A stretch of DNA of 64,000 bases from Portulaca oleracea (GCA_029582165.1 CM055870.1:4427332-4491331), one strand, 5' to 3'. Shown: positions 12,101 through 23,732, numbered from the stretch's first letter. Numbers and translations: made by a program. Notes: generated from the sequence alone by a model not told the origin.

Positions 12101-15100
12101 ACAGCTGGCAGATTATTAGTCCAGTTGAAGCCATTGGATATGTTGAGGTTGTTGATGAGTTGCTTTCTGTCCAAGATAAAACTTATCAACAACCAACAAT
12201 TTTGGTTGCAAATCATGTGAAAGGAGAGGAAGAAATCCCTGATGGCGCTGTTGCTGTACTGACACCAGATATGCCTGATGTCTTGTCTCATGTTTCTGTG
12301 CGAGCAAGAAACAGCAAGGTTTTTAGTTTTACTATTTTCTCTCAATTGATATGTGCAATGTAGTATCAAACCTTGTGAGCTTTTGAGGTTTGATATTGGA
12401 TTCTTCATGATTGCTAGGTCTGCTTTGCTACATGCTTCGATAGCAATATTCTTTCTGACCTTAAAAAAGCTCAAGGAAAGTTGCTACGTTTACAACCAAC
12501 AGCAGCAGACATAAACTATACGTAAGATTATCATTTACTTGTATCCGTCAAATACAGGCCTTTCAAAATTCAAATCTTCTGCTGCTGGATTTCATATATC
12601 ATGGATGTTTTTGACTGGTCTTATTTTTTTTTAAACTCTCAGTGAGGTTAGTAAGGATGTGCTTGAGGGAGGCAGCACAGAAGAGATAAACATCAGTACT
12701 CTGCCCTCATTAAGTTTGGTCAAGAAGAAGTTTGCTGGGAAATATGCTATAACAGCTGACGAGTTCACCAATGAAATGGTTTGTGCTTCCGAATGAGTTG
12801 TTTGTATGACGGCTATTACTTTATTTTTGTTCCATTATTGCATATATACAGTACAGGAAGTTTGCTGATAGCGCAGATATCTTCTGTGAATATATCAAGT
12901 CTGTCTTATAACTATATAAGCCATATGTTTTTTCCTTGTACCAATATCAAGTGTGCCTCACGAATCACGATACTTCTTTCTTATACCAGGTGGGCGCCAA
13001 GTCACGTAATATCTCATATCTGAGAGGAAAAGTACCATCCTGGGTTGGAATTCCTACATCTGTTGCCCTACCATTTGGGGCTTTTGAGGAGGTCCTTTCA
13101 TATGGGCCCAATAAGGTTTTTCCTTGACCCATGTTCTCTTAAACATACCATAAAGCAGAGTTTGACATTTCATCATATAAACAATGCATATGTGCATGCA
13201 CAAGCACGGCCACGCCATCACTTTTAGCTTACAACTCATGTTCACACGCTGTCGCTCCCTTATTCCCAACTGTCCGTTTACTTGGAACCTTGTGACATTC
13301 TGTCTACCCTTTTTTCAAAATATTTCTGTAGGCTTGTCTGTATACATATTGCCTAGCACTAATCCATAGACGGCGGTGTATAATAATAATTCATGGTATG
13401 ATCTATAATGAGGCACTTCATGCTTGATAATGCAGGCTTAATTTTTGTTTGAATTGGATACCAAATGAAGTGTAATTACGTGACATAGATGCTGCATATC
13501 CATTTTCATCCCATTTATAGGATGCACTGATGCAGCGCAGGCTGTCCAGTGCATTGTTACCAATGGATTTTTCTTGCCGCGTTGCATACTTGTATTGATA
13601 AGACAATCTAGCTAGTCAGTAGCATCTGTTTTTGAGCTTGTTATATTTTGTAGCAAGTGCATTAATAGGTTTTTTTCCAGCCTCTAAGGTTATGTGTATT
13701 GCATATTTCCGTATTTGGCAGGAAGTGGCTGAAAAGATCCAGATCCTGAAAAAGGAATTAGAAAGTGATGGAGACTATGCCGCTTTAGAGAAAATTCGTA
13801 AGACTGTTCTAGAGCTTGTGCCACCACCTCAGTTGGTAAGCACCCGTTACCACTGCTTAAAAAAGTGAAAGAATCTAGATCTGTCATTGGCCTTATCAAG
13901 TTGCTAGCTTACATGATATCTGATTGCTAGAGTTTGTGATATTTAGGTGGACGAACTTAAAAGCAAGATGAAAAGCTCTGGAATGCCATGGCCTGGCGAT
14001 GAAGGTGAGAACCGGTGGGCCCAAGCATGGACATCCATAAAAAAGGTAAGACGTTTGTTTGGTTCTTACTTCTTAGTTCTAGGCCTGTTGATGTGGTCTG
14101 CCGTTAAAATGTCCTTACTGCTCCACTTCCTGGGAAGTTAAGCGTGCTTGGCGGAGAGTAGTTTTAGGATGGGTGACTTCTTAGAAAGTTTTTCCAGGCA
14201 GCATGTGATGGGCTGAGGCGTTAGTGTGTCACAATTTTTCCTAGATAAATCTTTCCCATGAAACTACCATTCAACCGTACAAATAATGTGGTAAACCTTG
14301 TGATGACCATGAAGGCGTAAACCCATACAGTTGTCATCAGATTCTAAGAACATACCTTACCCTTCAATTTCAGACTCTCAAAATTTAAAGATTTGGATTG
14401 GCTTCTACACTTATTTATAGTTATTTTCATGAGTTGTTGAGCATGATATAAAAGTTCTGCCCACCTTGGATCGTCCCTTCCCACACCTTAAAAACCAAGA
14501 GCAAGAGATTTTTTTTTAATTTTTTTTATAAATCAATAAATCATTCCATGTGATCATCGACATGAAGGATTTTTGAATACCATGTTTGCTATCAACATTG
14601 TATCACAGGTCTGGGCTTCAAAATGGAATGAGAGGGCATACTTCAGTACAAGGAAGGTCGGGCTAGATCACGATTGTCTTTGCATGGCTGTCTTGGTTCA
14701 GGAAATTATAAGTGCTGATTATGCTTTTGTTATCCACACTACTAATCCATCTACCGGGGATTCGTCAGAGATATATGCTGAGGTACTGCAGTTCTACCTC
14801 TTTTCTTTCATTAACGGTATTCTAGTGTCCTTCCCAGAGACCCTTTTTCTTTCTTATTTTTTTGTTTGTTTAATTGCGTGCTCATTGACCTGACATAGGT
14901 TGTGAAAGGACTTGGAGAAACACTGGTCGGTGCTTATCCAGGCCGTGCTTTGAGTTTCATTTGCAAGAAAAGTGATCTCAACTCGCCAATGGTAACCGTT
15001 TTTCGTTATTATTGTGGCAGGTCATTTTGTTGCATCTTAGGAATACTCTGACACTGAACTAGCTCACAAAAGAATGCCAGCAGTAGTGGTAGTTACTAGT

Positions 15101-15828
15101 TTAGTTTCAATCTGTCTTGTGTAAATGTACCATAAGCCAGTAGAATGATATCAGAACTAGACGACATTAATAAATGATGGAACTATGCATACTTGAACTT
15201 TTTTGTCTGTTCAGCTGTAAATATGAAGCTCCTGCATTATGATTCTGTTGATTCAACCGTAATTGACATTTTTATCGTCTACTCATACATGTAACAGAGC
15301 TGTGATTTCTATATATTAGCCTCTGCCCTACTGATGAGTTCTTACATTTTAGGTACTGGGGTACCCAAGCAAACCGATTGGCCTCTTCATAAAAAGATCT
15401 ATCATCTTCCGATCTGATTCAAATGGTGAAGATCTTGAAGGTTATGCTGGTGCTGGACTCTATGATAGGTAAGCCACTAGTTCCTTTTACTTGTTATTTT
15501 GCAATTCTGAAGTAGTGCAGGCAACAACTTCTTACTAATTACTAGTTATCTTACGCTTGCTGGAAACGCGATAAGGTTTTACCATGACTAATCTAATACT
15601 GGTCGAATCATGTTTCTCTGCAGTGTACCCATGGATGAAGAAGAGTCGGTTGTGCTGGACTACTCTGTCGATCCATTGATCAATGATGGCAACTTCCGGC
15701 AGAAGATTCTGTCAAGCATTGCGCTTGCTGGAAACGCGATAGAGGAGCTCTACGGCTCTCCTCAAGACATTGAAGGAGTCGTCAAGGATGGCAAAATATA
15801 CGTCGTACAGACCCGCCCCCAGATGTAA
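3192..15828 (+). CDS. GWD1: Alpha-glucan water dikinase, chloroplastic (33 exons)
   Basis: Transfers the beta-phosphate of ATP to C6 of glucosyl units in starch, which opens granules to degradation in plastids. Exons: 3192-3428, 4310-4351, 4474-4586, 4687-4765, 4848-4939, 5053-5206, 5780-6028, 6164-6517, 6601-6708, 6819-6917, 7046-7183, 7310-7410, 7862-7996, 8777-8939, 9041-9130, 9206-9391, 9817-9879, 9957-10019, 10125-10184, 10280-10432, 11010-11093, 11244-11420, 11509-11615, 12105-12318, 12418-12521, 12643-12778, 12990-13115, 13722-13835, 13947-14045, 14609-14782, 14899-14991, 15353-15468, 15624-15828. All introns are GT-AG and phases match, giving 1475 residues, within the family range. 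Exon 1 is Ser/Arg-rich and looks like a transit peptide. Two CBM45-type starch-binding regions begin near residues 94 and 441 (motif LHWA/LHWG). The phosphohistidine loop SHVSVRARN has its His at ~1078. The C-terminal nucleotide-binding domain ends QTRPQM. It appears intact and functional. Confidence 0.97.
10700..10754 (+). repeat. (GT)n, T-tract and G-tract in GWD intron 20
   Basis: A run of GT units, then 14 T, then GGAGGGGGGGGGGG on the transcribed sense strand. The G-run followed by GTGGGTGGG could form a G-quadruplex in the pre-mRNA. Confidence 0.85.
14131..14193 (+). repeat. 5S rRNA-derived fragment in GWD intron 29
   Basis: AGTTAAGCGTGCTTGG, GAGAGTAG and AGGATGGGTGAC appear in the same order and spacing as in the 3' half of plant 5S rRNA, where they include the internal promoter. 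The first third of the gene is missing and there are several changes, so this is not a working 5S gene. It could come from a Cassandra-type TRIM (these carry 5S sequence in the LTR) or from a 5S-derived retroposon. Confidence 0.6.
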
Positions 15829-16060
15829 AAAAAAACATACTTCCTTCATCGAAAGCTGTTATGTTGTAATCTATGTGCTGCCCTCGTGTCCTGGGCCCCA
15901 CCCTACGGCCAACAATGGTGCTGAGCAGAATTACACTTTCAAGCCAAGGACATCGGGGACAGGGTCGCCGATCTGGAAAGGCTGATTTTGTATACTTGCT
16001 CAAGAACTCAACTCCAAGTGTTACCAAATGAAGATTTTGTAAGACACTATTTTTATCATA

Positions 16061-16066
16061 AATAAA
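16061..16066 (+). terminator. Candidate polyadenylation signal of GWD
   Basis: AATAAA lies 233 bases after the GWD stop codon. It is the first clear signal downstream. The cleavage site was not identified. Confidence 0.45.
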
Positions 16067-16334
16067 TAGAGTTCGAAAATAGAAAAGAGGAGTAATATAT
16101 CATGGTAAGGAAAAGAGTAGACAGAACAGAGATGTACAAATAAATCTCCCTGTGCGGAGTCGTATAATTGTATTGCGTTGTTGTATCATTGTATGTATGT
16201 ATATAGCCAGAGAAATGGGGTTATCTTACAGAATAATATGCACCATCGACATTGATACTATATAGTTGATCCTTTTCTTAATAGTTGCTGCGATAATTCG
16301 ATTGTTGTATTTGATGGAATCAAACACCACCTTG

Positions 16335-17110
16335 TTTCATGGATTTGATTTGCATACCCAAGAAAGCAGCTTGTAGACTTGGCTGTTGGGTCATTTGGGT
16401 CCGTTATAACAAGATTTGGGTTTAAATTGAAATGGATGAAATGGTGATTGGATATGTAGTTTTTTTATCAATATATATTATGTGCATATGGAACATGTGC
16501 TCCGAGTAGGTATGAATGAACAATTATGCTATTGAGGGTCAACAATAGGCAAGCATGAGTGAACAATTATACTAGTGAAATTGAATAATGACCATATTAA
16601 TAAATTGCATTTTTTATGGGTTAGCTAGTGCTAATGCTAGCTAGGTCATGATTTGTGGAGCAGTTGAAGTCATGAAATCACTCCCCTCTTTTGATATTTA
16701 CCTCACCAAAAAAAAAAAAAAAAAAAAACTCATCTCTTTGCAGATTTCTTCAGCATTGATATATATAAAATATAGCAAAGCCTAATCCATCCCATAAAAT
16801 CCAATGGAGGACTTCTCCTGGTTTCTCAGCTAATCTCCCAAGTTTCAATTCATCCCCAAGAAACATGAAAAAAGGAAAAAAGAAAGAAAGAAAGAGACTG
16901 CACAACACAAACTAGAAGTTCTAAAGGAAGATACAACATCCCAGGTAATAAAACTTCATCCAAAGGTTTCTTCCTTGGTAACCAAAATACTATAATCTCT
17001 TTAACATACCAATGAACACATTTTTCCAGGGTCCAAGAATATCATGATCAAGACAACAATCAAACAAACAAGGATGAAACCAAAGACTTCATGTCAAAAT
17101 CAGTTAGGAA
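16335..17110 (+). pseudogene. Decayed copy of the CNGC gene 5' end
   Basis: This stretch is homologous to 27018-28020, the upstream region, small first exon and start of exon 2 of the channel gene. Shared blocks include GGTCATGATTTGTGGAGCAG (near 16646 and 27140), ACATCCCAGGTAATAAAA (exon 1 donor) and CATGATCAAGACAACA (exon 2). In this copy the start codon is AAG rather than ATG. An in-frame TAA follows two codons later. Similarity stops ~70 bases into exon 2, where 5S-derived sequence begins. It also lacks the ~480-bp insertion present in the intact gene's first intron. It is a truncated segmental duplicate with no coding capacity. Confidence 0.75.
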
Positions 17111-17117
17111 GTTATCT

Positions 17118-17310
17118 GTTGATAACTTCACAGTTAAACGTGTTTAGTTAGGAGCAGTTTCAGGGTGGGTGACATCTTGGTAAGTTGTCCCAAGTAATGT
17201 GTGAGCGAAGACATAACACGCTAAAAGAACTTGTGGTAATTTGTGGGGCCAATTGTGTATTCTTGAACCAGTTATCAATAGTATCCTCATCCGGGAAAGC
17301 TAGTGGCGGT
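17118..17310 (+). repeat. 5S rRNA-derived repeat, possibly Cassandra-type LTR
   Basis: CAGTTAAACGTGTTTAG, GAGCAGTTTCAGGGTGGGTGAC and the following TCTTGGTAAGT match the order of the 5S rRNA internal control region in diverged form. The sequence after it (GTGTGAGCGAAGACA through CCGGGAAAGCTAGTGG) is not 5S and is GC-rich compared with its surroundings, as expected of an LTR tail. No primer-binding site or second LTR was found. Assignment to Cassandra is inference. Confidence 0.5.
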
Positions 17311-17554
17311 CCTCGTGGCCGGCTGAGAAAATGACGTGCAAAAAAGTTAAAATTTTTGCCATGCAAGAAAGTACACATAAGCAAGATGACTATTATTTTT
17401 CTGAAATAAAGAAAAACGACACCTCAAAATAAGACCACCACCATGTTAACCACCACTGGAATTGTTCCGATTGCATTATTATCTAATACCCTCAAAGTTC
17501 AGCGTATTAGAGTGTAGAAAAAAATTCAATGCAATAATATCCAATACCCTTAAA

Positions 17555-18188
17555 TAGGGCTGGCATTTAGGCAATGAGCCAAGCCGGCTCGTGAGCCCTC
17601 GCGAGCCAGCTCGGCTGGAAGCTCGATAAGCTCGACTCGCAATAAGCTCGAGGCGGCTCGGGCTCGAACTCGTCACATAAACAAGCCAAGCCGAGCCTAA
17701 GGAAGCTCGACTTGTAAAGTTCGTAAGGCTCGTGAAAATGGAAAATTGGACGAAATATATTGTGTTTGATAATACTATTTCCAAAATAAAATTACCTTAT
17801 CCACATGAATTGAAACTTGTGCTTTTGATACATCTTTTCTTTATATGTTATAAATCCACATTCATAAGTTATTTTCATTATCGCTAAAAAATTACTTTGT
17901 TTTATATCCTATAATTGTTATTTTGAATTAATTAATTTTCAATCTTATATCATTATTTTACTTTGTTATAAGTGTTTTTTTTTTACTATTCTCTATTTTA
18001 AGAGTTACTCTTTATTATCACTTTGTAGATCAACAAAATGAATAGCAATGAACAAGCATTGGCTCATTAAAGCTCGTGAGAGCTCGCGAGCCTAACTTTT
18101 TAGGCTCGCCAAGCTTGCAATGTAGTTCACGAGCCAAGCCTCGAGCATGCCAAGCTCGGGCTCGCGGCTCGGCTCATTGCCAACCCTA
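17555..18188. mobile_element. hAT-type non-autonomous element, 634 bp
   Basis: Both flanks carry CCCTTAAA (17547-17554 and 18189-18196), a perfect 8-bp target duplication typical of hAT. The ends are inverted repeats: TAGGGCTGGCATTTAGGC at the left, and CTCATTGCCAACCCTA at the right. Both subterminal regions are packed with GCTCG/CGAGC words in opposite orientations, while the centre is AT-rich. It encodes no transposase. Confidence 0.85.
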
Positions 18189-18344
18189 CCCTTAAAGTTC
18201 AGTTTATTATCGTCCAATAACCCTAAAATCGAGCCTAAAATTACTATAATTATAGATCTGATAATTTGTCTCCAAAAAGGTAAGGTCAACGCTAAAATCC
18301 TCAAAATTGTCCTTAACAAATATATGAATGTGCAATTCATAAAT

Positions 18345-18740
18345 AATAATATGTATTCAGATAAAATTGTTTATATTTATATTTTTACAAGGGCCCAGCC
18401 ATGAGTGTTATTATTTGTTAATAAGTTGCAGCAGCTAACTACGGTCAACTCTTATCAAGGAAAAAAGAAATTAAAATACGCCAATACGGTCAACTCTTGG
18501 TGACAACGACTAAAATAATTATTATACTTAGAACTGGGTGTATAGTCAATTTTTAATTCAATACATTCTTCAAAAAAAATTCTTTAATCCAATATAAGTG
18601 TTTTTGAATTAATTTTGAGCGAGGTGTAACCAGATATGAACAAATAATCAAATAATGAAAACGAAGTGAGGAAAGAAATTAATTAGCATATTCAATAATT
18701 CCTGTATTCTAATCATCAATCACTTTTGGTGACCTTTGGT
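18345..18740. repeat. Segment duplicated at 21172-21560, copy 1
   Basis: Shared words with the second copy include GTCAAGGAAAAAAGAAAT (with small changes), AAACGAAGTGAGGAAAGAAA and TAGCATATTCAATA, in the same order and orientation. The copies are ~2.8 kb apart. Neither encodes a protein. Confidence 0.7.
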
Positions 18741-21171
18741 TTAATGAAATTTTAAAAGGGTATGAGAGTATAATATATCGTTAGACCAGTCAATTTGGAT
18801 GAACGTGTGTTAGGATTAGCAAAGTCTTGTATTGATTTCTTGGTTTCTTTGTTTCTTTATCTTGTTTTTTGGTTTGTTAGACAAGTGAGGTTGGTTATAT
18901 ATAACCTTTCTCTCCCTATTTTATCTCTTGAGTTGAGATCATCAATAATATTGAATCATCATTTCTCAAATCTCACTCCCTCTTCTCTTTTAGTTTCACC
19001 AAATTAGGATGAAACTTTAACAATGTGCAAGTTTCGAGCCAGGTTTAGTACAGGGCGGTTCCAGATTTAGTTAGGTTTCGAGTTTGAAAATTTTGTTCAA
19101 AAACTCTAAATTTCCAGGCATGTTCTTATCAATTTTCAGGTTGAATCAAATTTTGTTAGATTTATAATATTGTATATTTTAACGAAATATACTTAATAAA
19201 TAGGGAAATTGGAAAAAAATAATCCAAACTTTGGGGGTATTAGAAAAAAATAATCCGAACTTACAATTTTGTTATAAATGAGCTGAACTTTAACCTCTAT
19301 TTTTTAACATCCAACACCTAGTTTAACTCGTCCGAAAATTGACGTGGTATTGGAAAAAAAATATTTAATTTATAATTATACAATAAGTATATTTTACATA
19401 ATAGGCTATGGTTTTAACATTTATTGGGCACAAACAACTACACTAGCACTAATCAAATGAATTCATTGATAAAGCACACTTATACATAATCATATACTCC
19501 CTCCATTCTTTAATATCTGTCACTTGTGATCAATTTTTTTATTTTTCACAATATTTGTCATTTACCATTCCAATGCAGTATTAATGACAATCTTTTCAAA
19601 TTTGTCTCTTAATTTTATAATTCTCAATACAATTTGATCAATTATGGCTTGAGGAAGGGTGTTTGAAATTTTTATAAATACGCTCAACATCCGACCAAGG
19701 AAATAGTGAAACCTCAAGAGTTTGGATGCTCAAGAAAACTTGCAGGAATGAATGACATTGTATGCATCAGTAACAACTTTTGCAGTAAAACCCCATGTCC
19801 TTAGCGACTAATCAGAAGGCGAACACAACCTCGTGTCCCTCACGTGTCATAAAGTTTGACGTACTGGATCTATTCAAATGACATTGTTATTGATTATTCA
19901 TGGCATGAATTGAGGGGGAGCACCCTCTCATACTACTAACAAGTTCCTTTAGTTGTTGTAGATTATTACATACGATTGCTATATTAAGGGGAGTACAGTT
20001 ATTAATGAATTTTGTCTTTCATTAAAAAAAAGGAAGACTTTTGGGACTAGGGTCAAGGACATTACCTCTACATTCACCAAGGACCTCAGACGGAGCTTTG
20101 ACAAATACCTTAGACGAAGTTTTGATATGAAAGATAAAATTTTGAAAGAAAGAAAGGGAAGTATATCAAGCCTTATACTATACCATCCAAAATTTTGAAT
20201 ATATGATTGAATAATTCATTATGGACCAGAATATGGTTGCAGGATATTGCTCAAGAAGAAATCTTGAAACCTCACAAATTCGGAAGCAATCAAAGCATCA
20301 AAGAAGGAAAGAATCCAGATGATTTCAATCAAGAAAGGAAGGATGACAAATCAAGCTATTATAGACCAGAATATATTTGCGGGATATTCCTAAAACGAAA
20401 TCTGGAAACCTCACAAATCCTAATAATTAAATAAATTTTTTTAAGGGAATATCATTTGATGCACTGTTATATTGATTTTAGATGAGACAGAAGAGATTAA
20501 ATACTACTAATAATTAAATGAATAATAATTTAAGAACAATCAAAAAAAGAAAGATGAACTTTAGATATGTGATGGGGTAGTAAAACAAAATAAAACTAAT
20601 GTCAATTAACTCTCGCTAATGTTCACATCTAAGTATCTAACCATTGATGAACAAAAATATTATAAAGGACTATACAACTGGTCAATGTACAAATACTTTT
20701 TTTTAAAAAAATTATGAGAAGATCAATTTTCTTTCCTTTTTTTTTTGATGAAATTGATCAATTTTCTATACAAGTTGTTTTCGTTAGTGTAAAAGTTTAA
20801 AACTAATTTTCAGCAAATACAGCTTATCCTAAAGTAAACAATTCCAATGATGAAATAAAAAAGGTTATCATATTTGTCGTTTTTTTTTTCAAGAAGATTA
20901 ATATTCCCTCAAAAATAGGGATAACAAAATTTAAATATTTACCATAATTAATTTTTTTTTCCAATTATGTAATTGAAAATTATTTATTATTAATTTAGCA
21001 AAAATAAATCTATTCTATTAAAAAAAATTATGTATCAATAAATATGATGAATTATTGCAACAAATTACTTTAATATATTTGATCTCAATATTTTAAGGTA
21101 AAATCAACAATTTTTATACTTTTTTAACTACAACATGTTGGGAAAAAAAAAAAAGTGGTGTGCATAGAGAT
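18741..21171. other. Intergenic; possible LTR-retrotransposon debris
   Basis: There is no gene. A purine-rich TTGAGGGGGAG at ~19911 resembles a Copia polypurine tract, followed by AT-rich sequence that could be LTR remnant. An isolated ACTCCCTCC near 19498 marks a broken Stowaway-like end. A GTTTCGAG-rich fragment lies at 19020-19150. Two diverged direct repeats lie at 20218-20282 and 20358-20422. Confidence 0.35.
20218..20422 (+). repeat. Pair of ~65-bp direct repeats 140 bp apart
   Basis: Both copies read GACCAGAATAT, then GATATT, then AAATCT, then GAAACCTCACAAAT at the same spacing, with about 80% identity by eye. They are open in the same frame as a 75-residue ORF, but nothing supports translation. 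Confidence 0.55.
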
Positions 21172-21318
21172 AAAATTGCTTATATTTATATTTTCACAAC
21201 AAGAGCCCATCCCCGAGTGTTGTAGAAGCTAACCATGGTCAACTCTCGTCAAGGAAAAAAGAAATAAAAGTATGGTCAACTTTTGCTGACAATGACTAAA
21301 ATAATAATAATAATAATA

Positions 21319-21364
<46 letters not shown>

Positions 21365-21560
21365 CTGAGAACTTGGTGCGTAGTCTTTTTTTAATCCAAT
21401 ATAAGTTTTTTTGTATTAATTTTGAGCAAGGTCTAGCTGGACATGAAATAAATTAATCAAATAGTGAAAACGAAGTGAGGAAAGAAATTAAGTAGCATAT
21501 TCAATATTTCATCATCAATCAGTTTTGATGGCTTTTTGTTTAGTGAACAAGTTTTGAAAA
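21172..21560. repeat. Segment duplicated at 18345-18740, copy 2
   Basis: This is the partner of the upstream copy. The copies differ mainly by an inserted microsatellite at 21301-21362, made of (ATA)n followed by (TTA)n, which is itself self-complementary. Confidence 0.7.
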
Positions 21561-22620
21561 GGTCTGAGCATATATATAACAATAGGGTGATAATACGAAT
21601 CTTGGTCCAAGACAGTTTTTATGTGTCTTATCTTTCATCAAATTAGTATTTCTTAGAATTTTTGGCACTATTCTTTTTAATAGTAAGTATTAATTATCAA
21701 TTATAAGAAGTTTCGGATACGTAGACTGTGTCAATGAGCACAAATAATATCCTAATTGAATCAACCTCTTCCATTAAACTTATTCTGACCGTTTAATAAG
21801 TATAATAGCACAAATAATGGATGAAAGTATAATTTTAGACAATTTATAAATATAATGTGTCTTGTCCCAAAACTCCTATCATTTTCAAAACTATAATGAG
21901 TATTAATTTCATTAAAGACAAGACACTTAAATAGTGTTTTCCTTCATGCCCAAACATGTATTATTACTCATATGTGAAAATGATACACGCACCATTACTC
22001 TTCCACAAATTTATTTATAATACTTGTCCAATTCTATCAACAAAAAGTTTAATCGGTTGGATTGCTTACTTATGTATAAAAATAAAAAAAAATAAAAAAA
22101 ACTACCAATGAAAAAGAGCATATGGAGATACCTTTTCTCCGAAACACAATATAACAGTTTAATTAATATAAATTCACATGACACTTACAATGGAAATTGT
22201 GTCGAAATAACTGTAGATCTAAAATATAGATATAAAATTAAACTTTCAAATAATTAATATTAATCTTACTGATATCCTACTCTGATTCTTTGATTACTTT
22301 GTATTTTTTTCGATAACTCTGCATCTCTACCATTGATGGAGAACCTCACTATCTCTTTAATAGTGATTTGAAAGTCGATTTTAACTAACGTATTAGACCA
22401 CATCAACTGAACGAAACTCGATCTAGAAAGAAACTAAAAACTGTAAATAAAGGTACAGTAAAACTCTTACAAAAGAATATACTATTTTTTGTGTAACCAT
22501 AAAACCAAACTAACAATTTGAATCAATTAAATTGGAACTTACCATTAAAAAAAAGGGATTGATGGTAGCACTTTCAAAGAAGGGGACGCTAAAGGTTTTC
22601 TAGAGAGCCAAAACAGAGGA
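21561..22620. other. AT-rich intergenic DNA, nothing recognised
   Basis: No open reading frame, RNA gene or transposon end could be supported. Confidence 0.4.
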
Positions 22621-22624
22621 GGAT

Positions 22625-23045
22625 ATATATTTACACACGACCATGATACACATCTTGACTCAAGATGGTTAATAATCATCTTGATTTGTTTATATTTCAC
22701 ATTTTGTTAACTTTTAATAATGTTATCTCTAATAATTATGTAAATTTATCAACTATATCTATAAGGGTATAATACTTATTTGCTAGGTCAAAAAAAAATA
22801 TATAATAGCTAATTTTATCAATCATGGTAGAAAATACATATTTTATGCATAGTTTTATATTTACGAAAAATATAAATAAATAATTATTTTTATATTGTTT
22901 ATAGGTTATAATAACGTTCAAGGTAATGAAACATACCTTTATAATGATTTAAATATACTTACATTTAACTTTACGAGTGATCTAGGTGAAATGCAAGATG
23001 GTTAAAGAACCATGTTGCAGCAAGATGTTTATCATTTTGCTTTAA
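22625..23045. repeat. Repeat shared with CNGC intron 6
   Basis: The block TCTAATAATTATGTAAATTT to GAAAAATATAAATAAATAAT, and flanking sequence with AAGATGGTTAATAATCATCT, matches 32920-33520 in order. The copy in the channel gene is interrupted by a Stowaway-like MITE and this one is not. It is an unclassified dispersed repeat. Confidence 0.6.
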
Positions 23046-23149
23046 TGGAGATAGTACATCATTATGAAAATGATAACATATCAATATCAATACTAATTTT
23101 AATACATGATTGCATGGGATGACTAAAAAAAATGTGGTGTGGGGCGGTG

Positions 23150-23720
23150 TGACCGGTTTTTTTGCATTTTGGACCCCGAAGTAAAGGGGTATTTATTTTC
23201 TGGTCTCACGGATTTCATTGTTTATTTTTTGGACCCTAATGTTCATGGGTTGAATAAAAAAGGACCTTAAAGTTTGTAGGTTGAAAAAAGTGCATGTGTA
23301 TTGTTTTTTTTTCTTCTCATGTTTGAATTTATGTCCCGATCAGCGTCAAACTTCAAGAATAAGGTCAAAACTAATATTGAAGCCATAATACACCTCTCTT
23401 ATTCATGTCGGAACTAATTAGACCCTAAAGTATATAGGGTTTAAGTAGTTATGACATGAATAAGAGAGGTGTATTACAACTTTAATATTAGTTTTAACAT
23501 TAGTCCTGAAGTTTGAAGTCAATCGAGAGATAAATTCAAACATAGAAAGAAAAGGAAAAATAGTACACGAGCTTTTTTTTCAACCTACAAAATTTAAGGT
23601 CTTTTTTATTCAGCACATAAACATTAGGGTCCAAAAAATAAATAATGAAAACTATGGGACCAAAAAATAAATACCCCTATACTTTGGGTTCCAAAATGCG
23701 AAAAAAAAAACCCGGTGTAA
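23150..23720. repeat. ~570-bp foldback (near-complete palindrome)
   Basis: The left arm runs CCGGTTTTTTTGCATTTTGG..., and the right arm ends CCAAAATGCGAAAAAAAAAA-CCCGG. Internal words pair right through to the centre, for example TACACCTCTCTTATTCATGT (left, ~23390) with ACATGAATAAGAGAGGTGTA (right, ~23454). The loop is only a few bases near 23433. It is either a MITE or an inverted duplication. A transcript across it would fold into one long hairpin. It ends immediately before the TATA box of the next gene. Confidence 0.8.
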
Positions 23721-23724
23721 CCTC

Positions 23725-23732
23725 TATAAATA
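23725..23732 (+). promoter_or_regulatory. TATA box of the 174-residue gene
   Basis: TATAAATA in a CC-rich context lies 103 bases before the start codon. This leaves a 5' leader of about 75 bases. It starts only ~5 bases after the foldback arm. Confidence 0.6.

Noticed and set aside
11949..12474. Minus-strand ORFs across GWD exons 24-25
   Set aside because: They are antisense shadows of conserved GWD coding sequence.
16335..17110. A second functional channel gene
   Set aside because: It has no start codon, has an early stop, and homology ends within exon 2.
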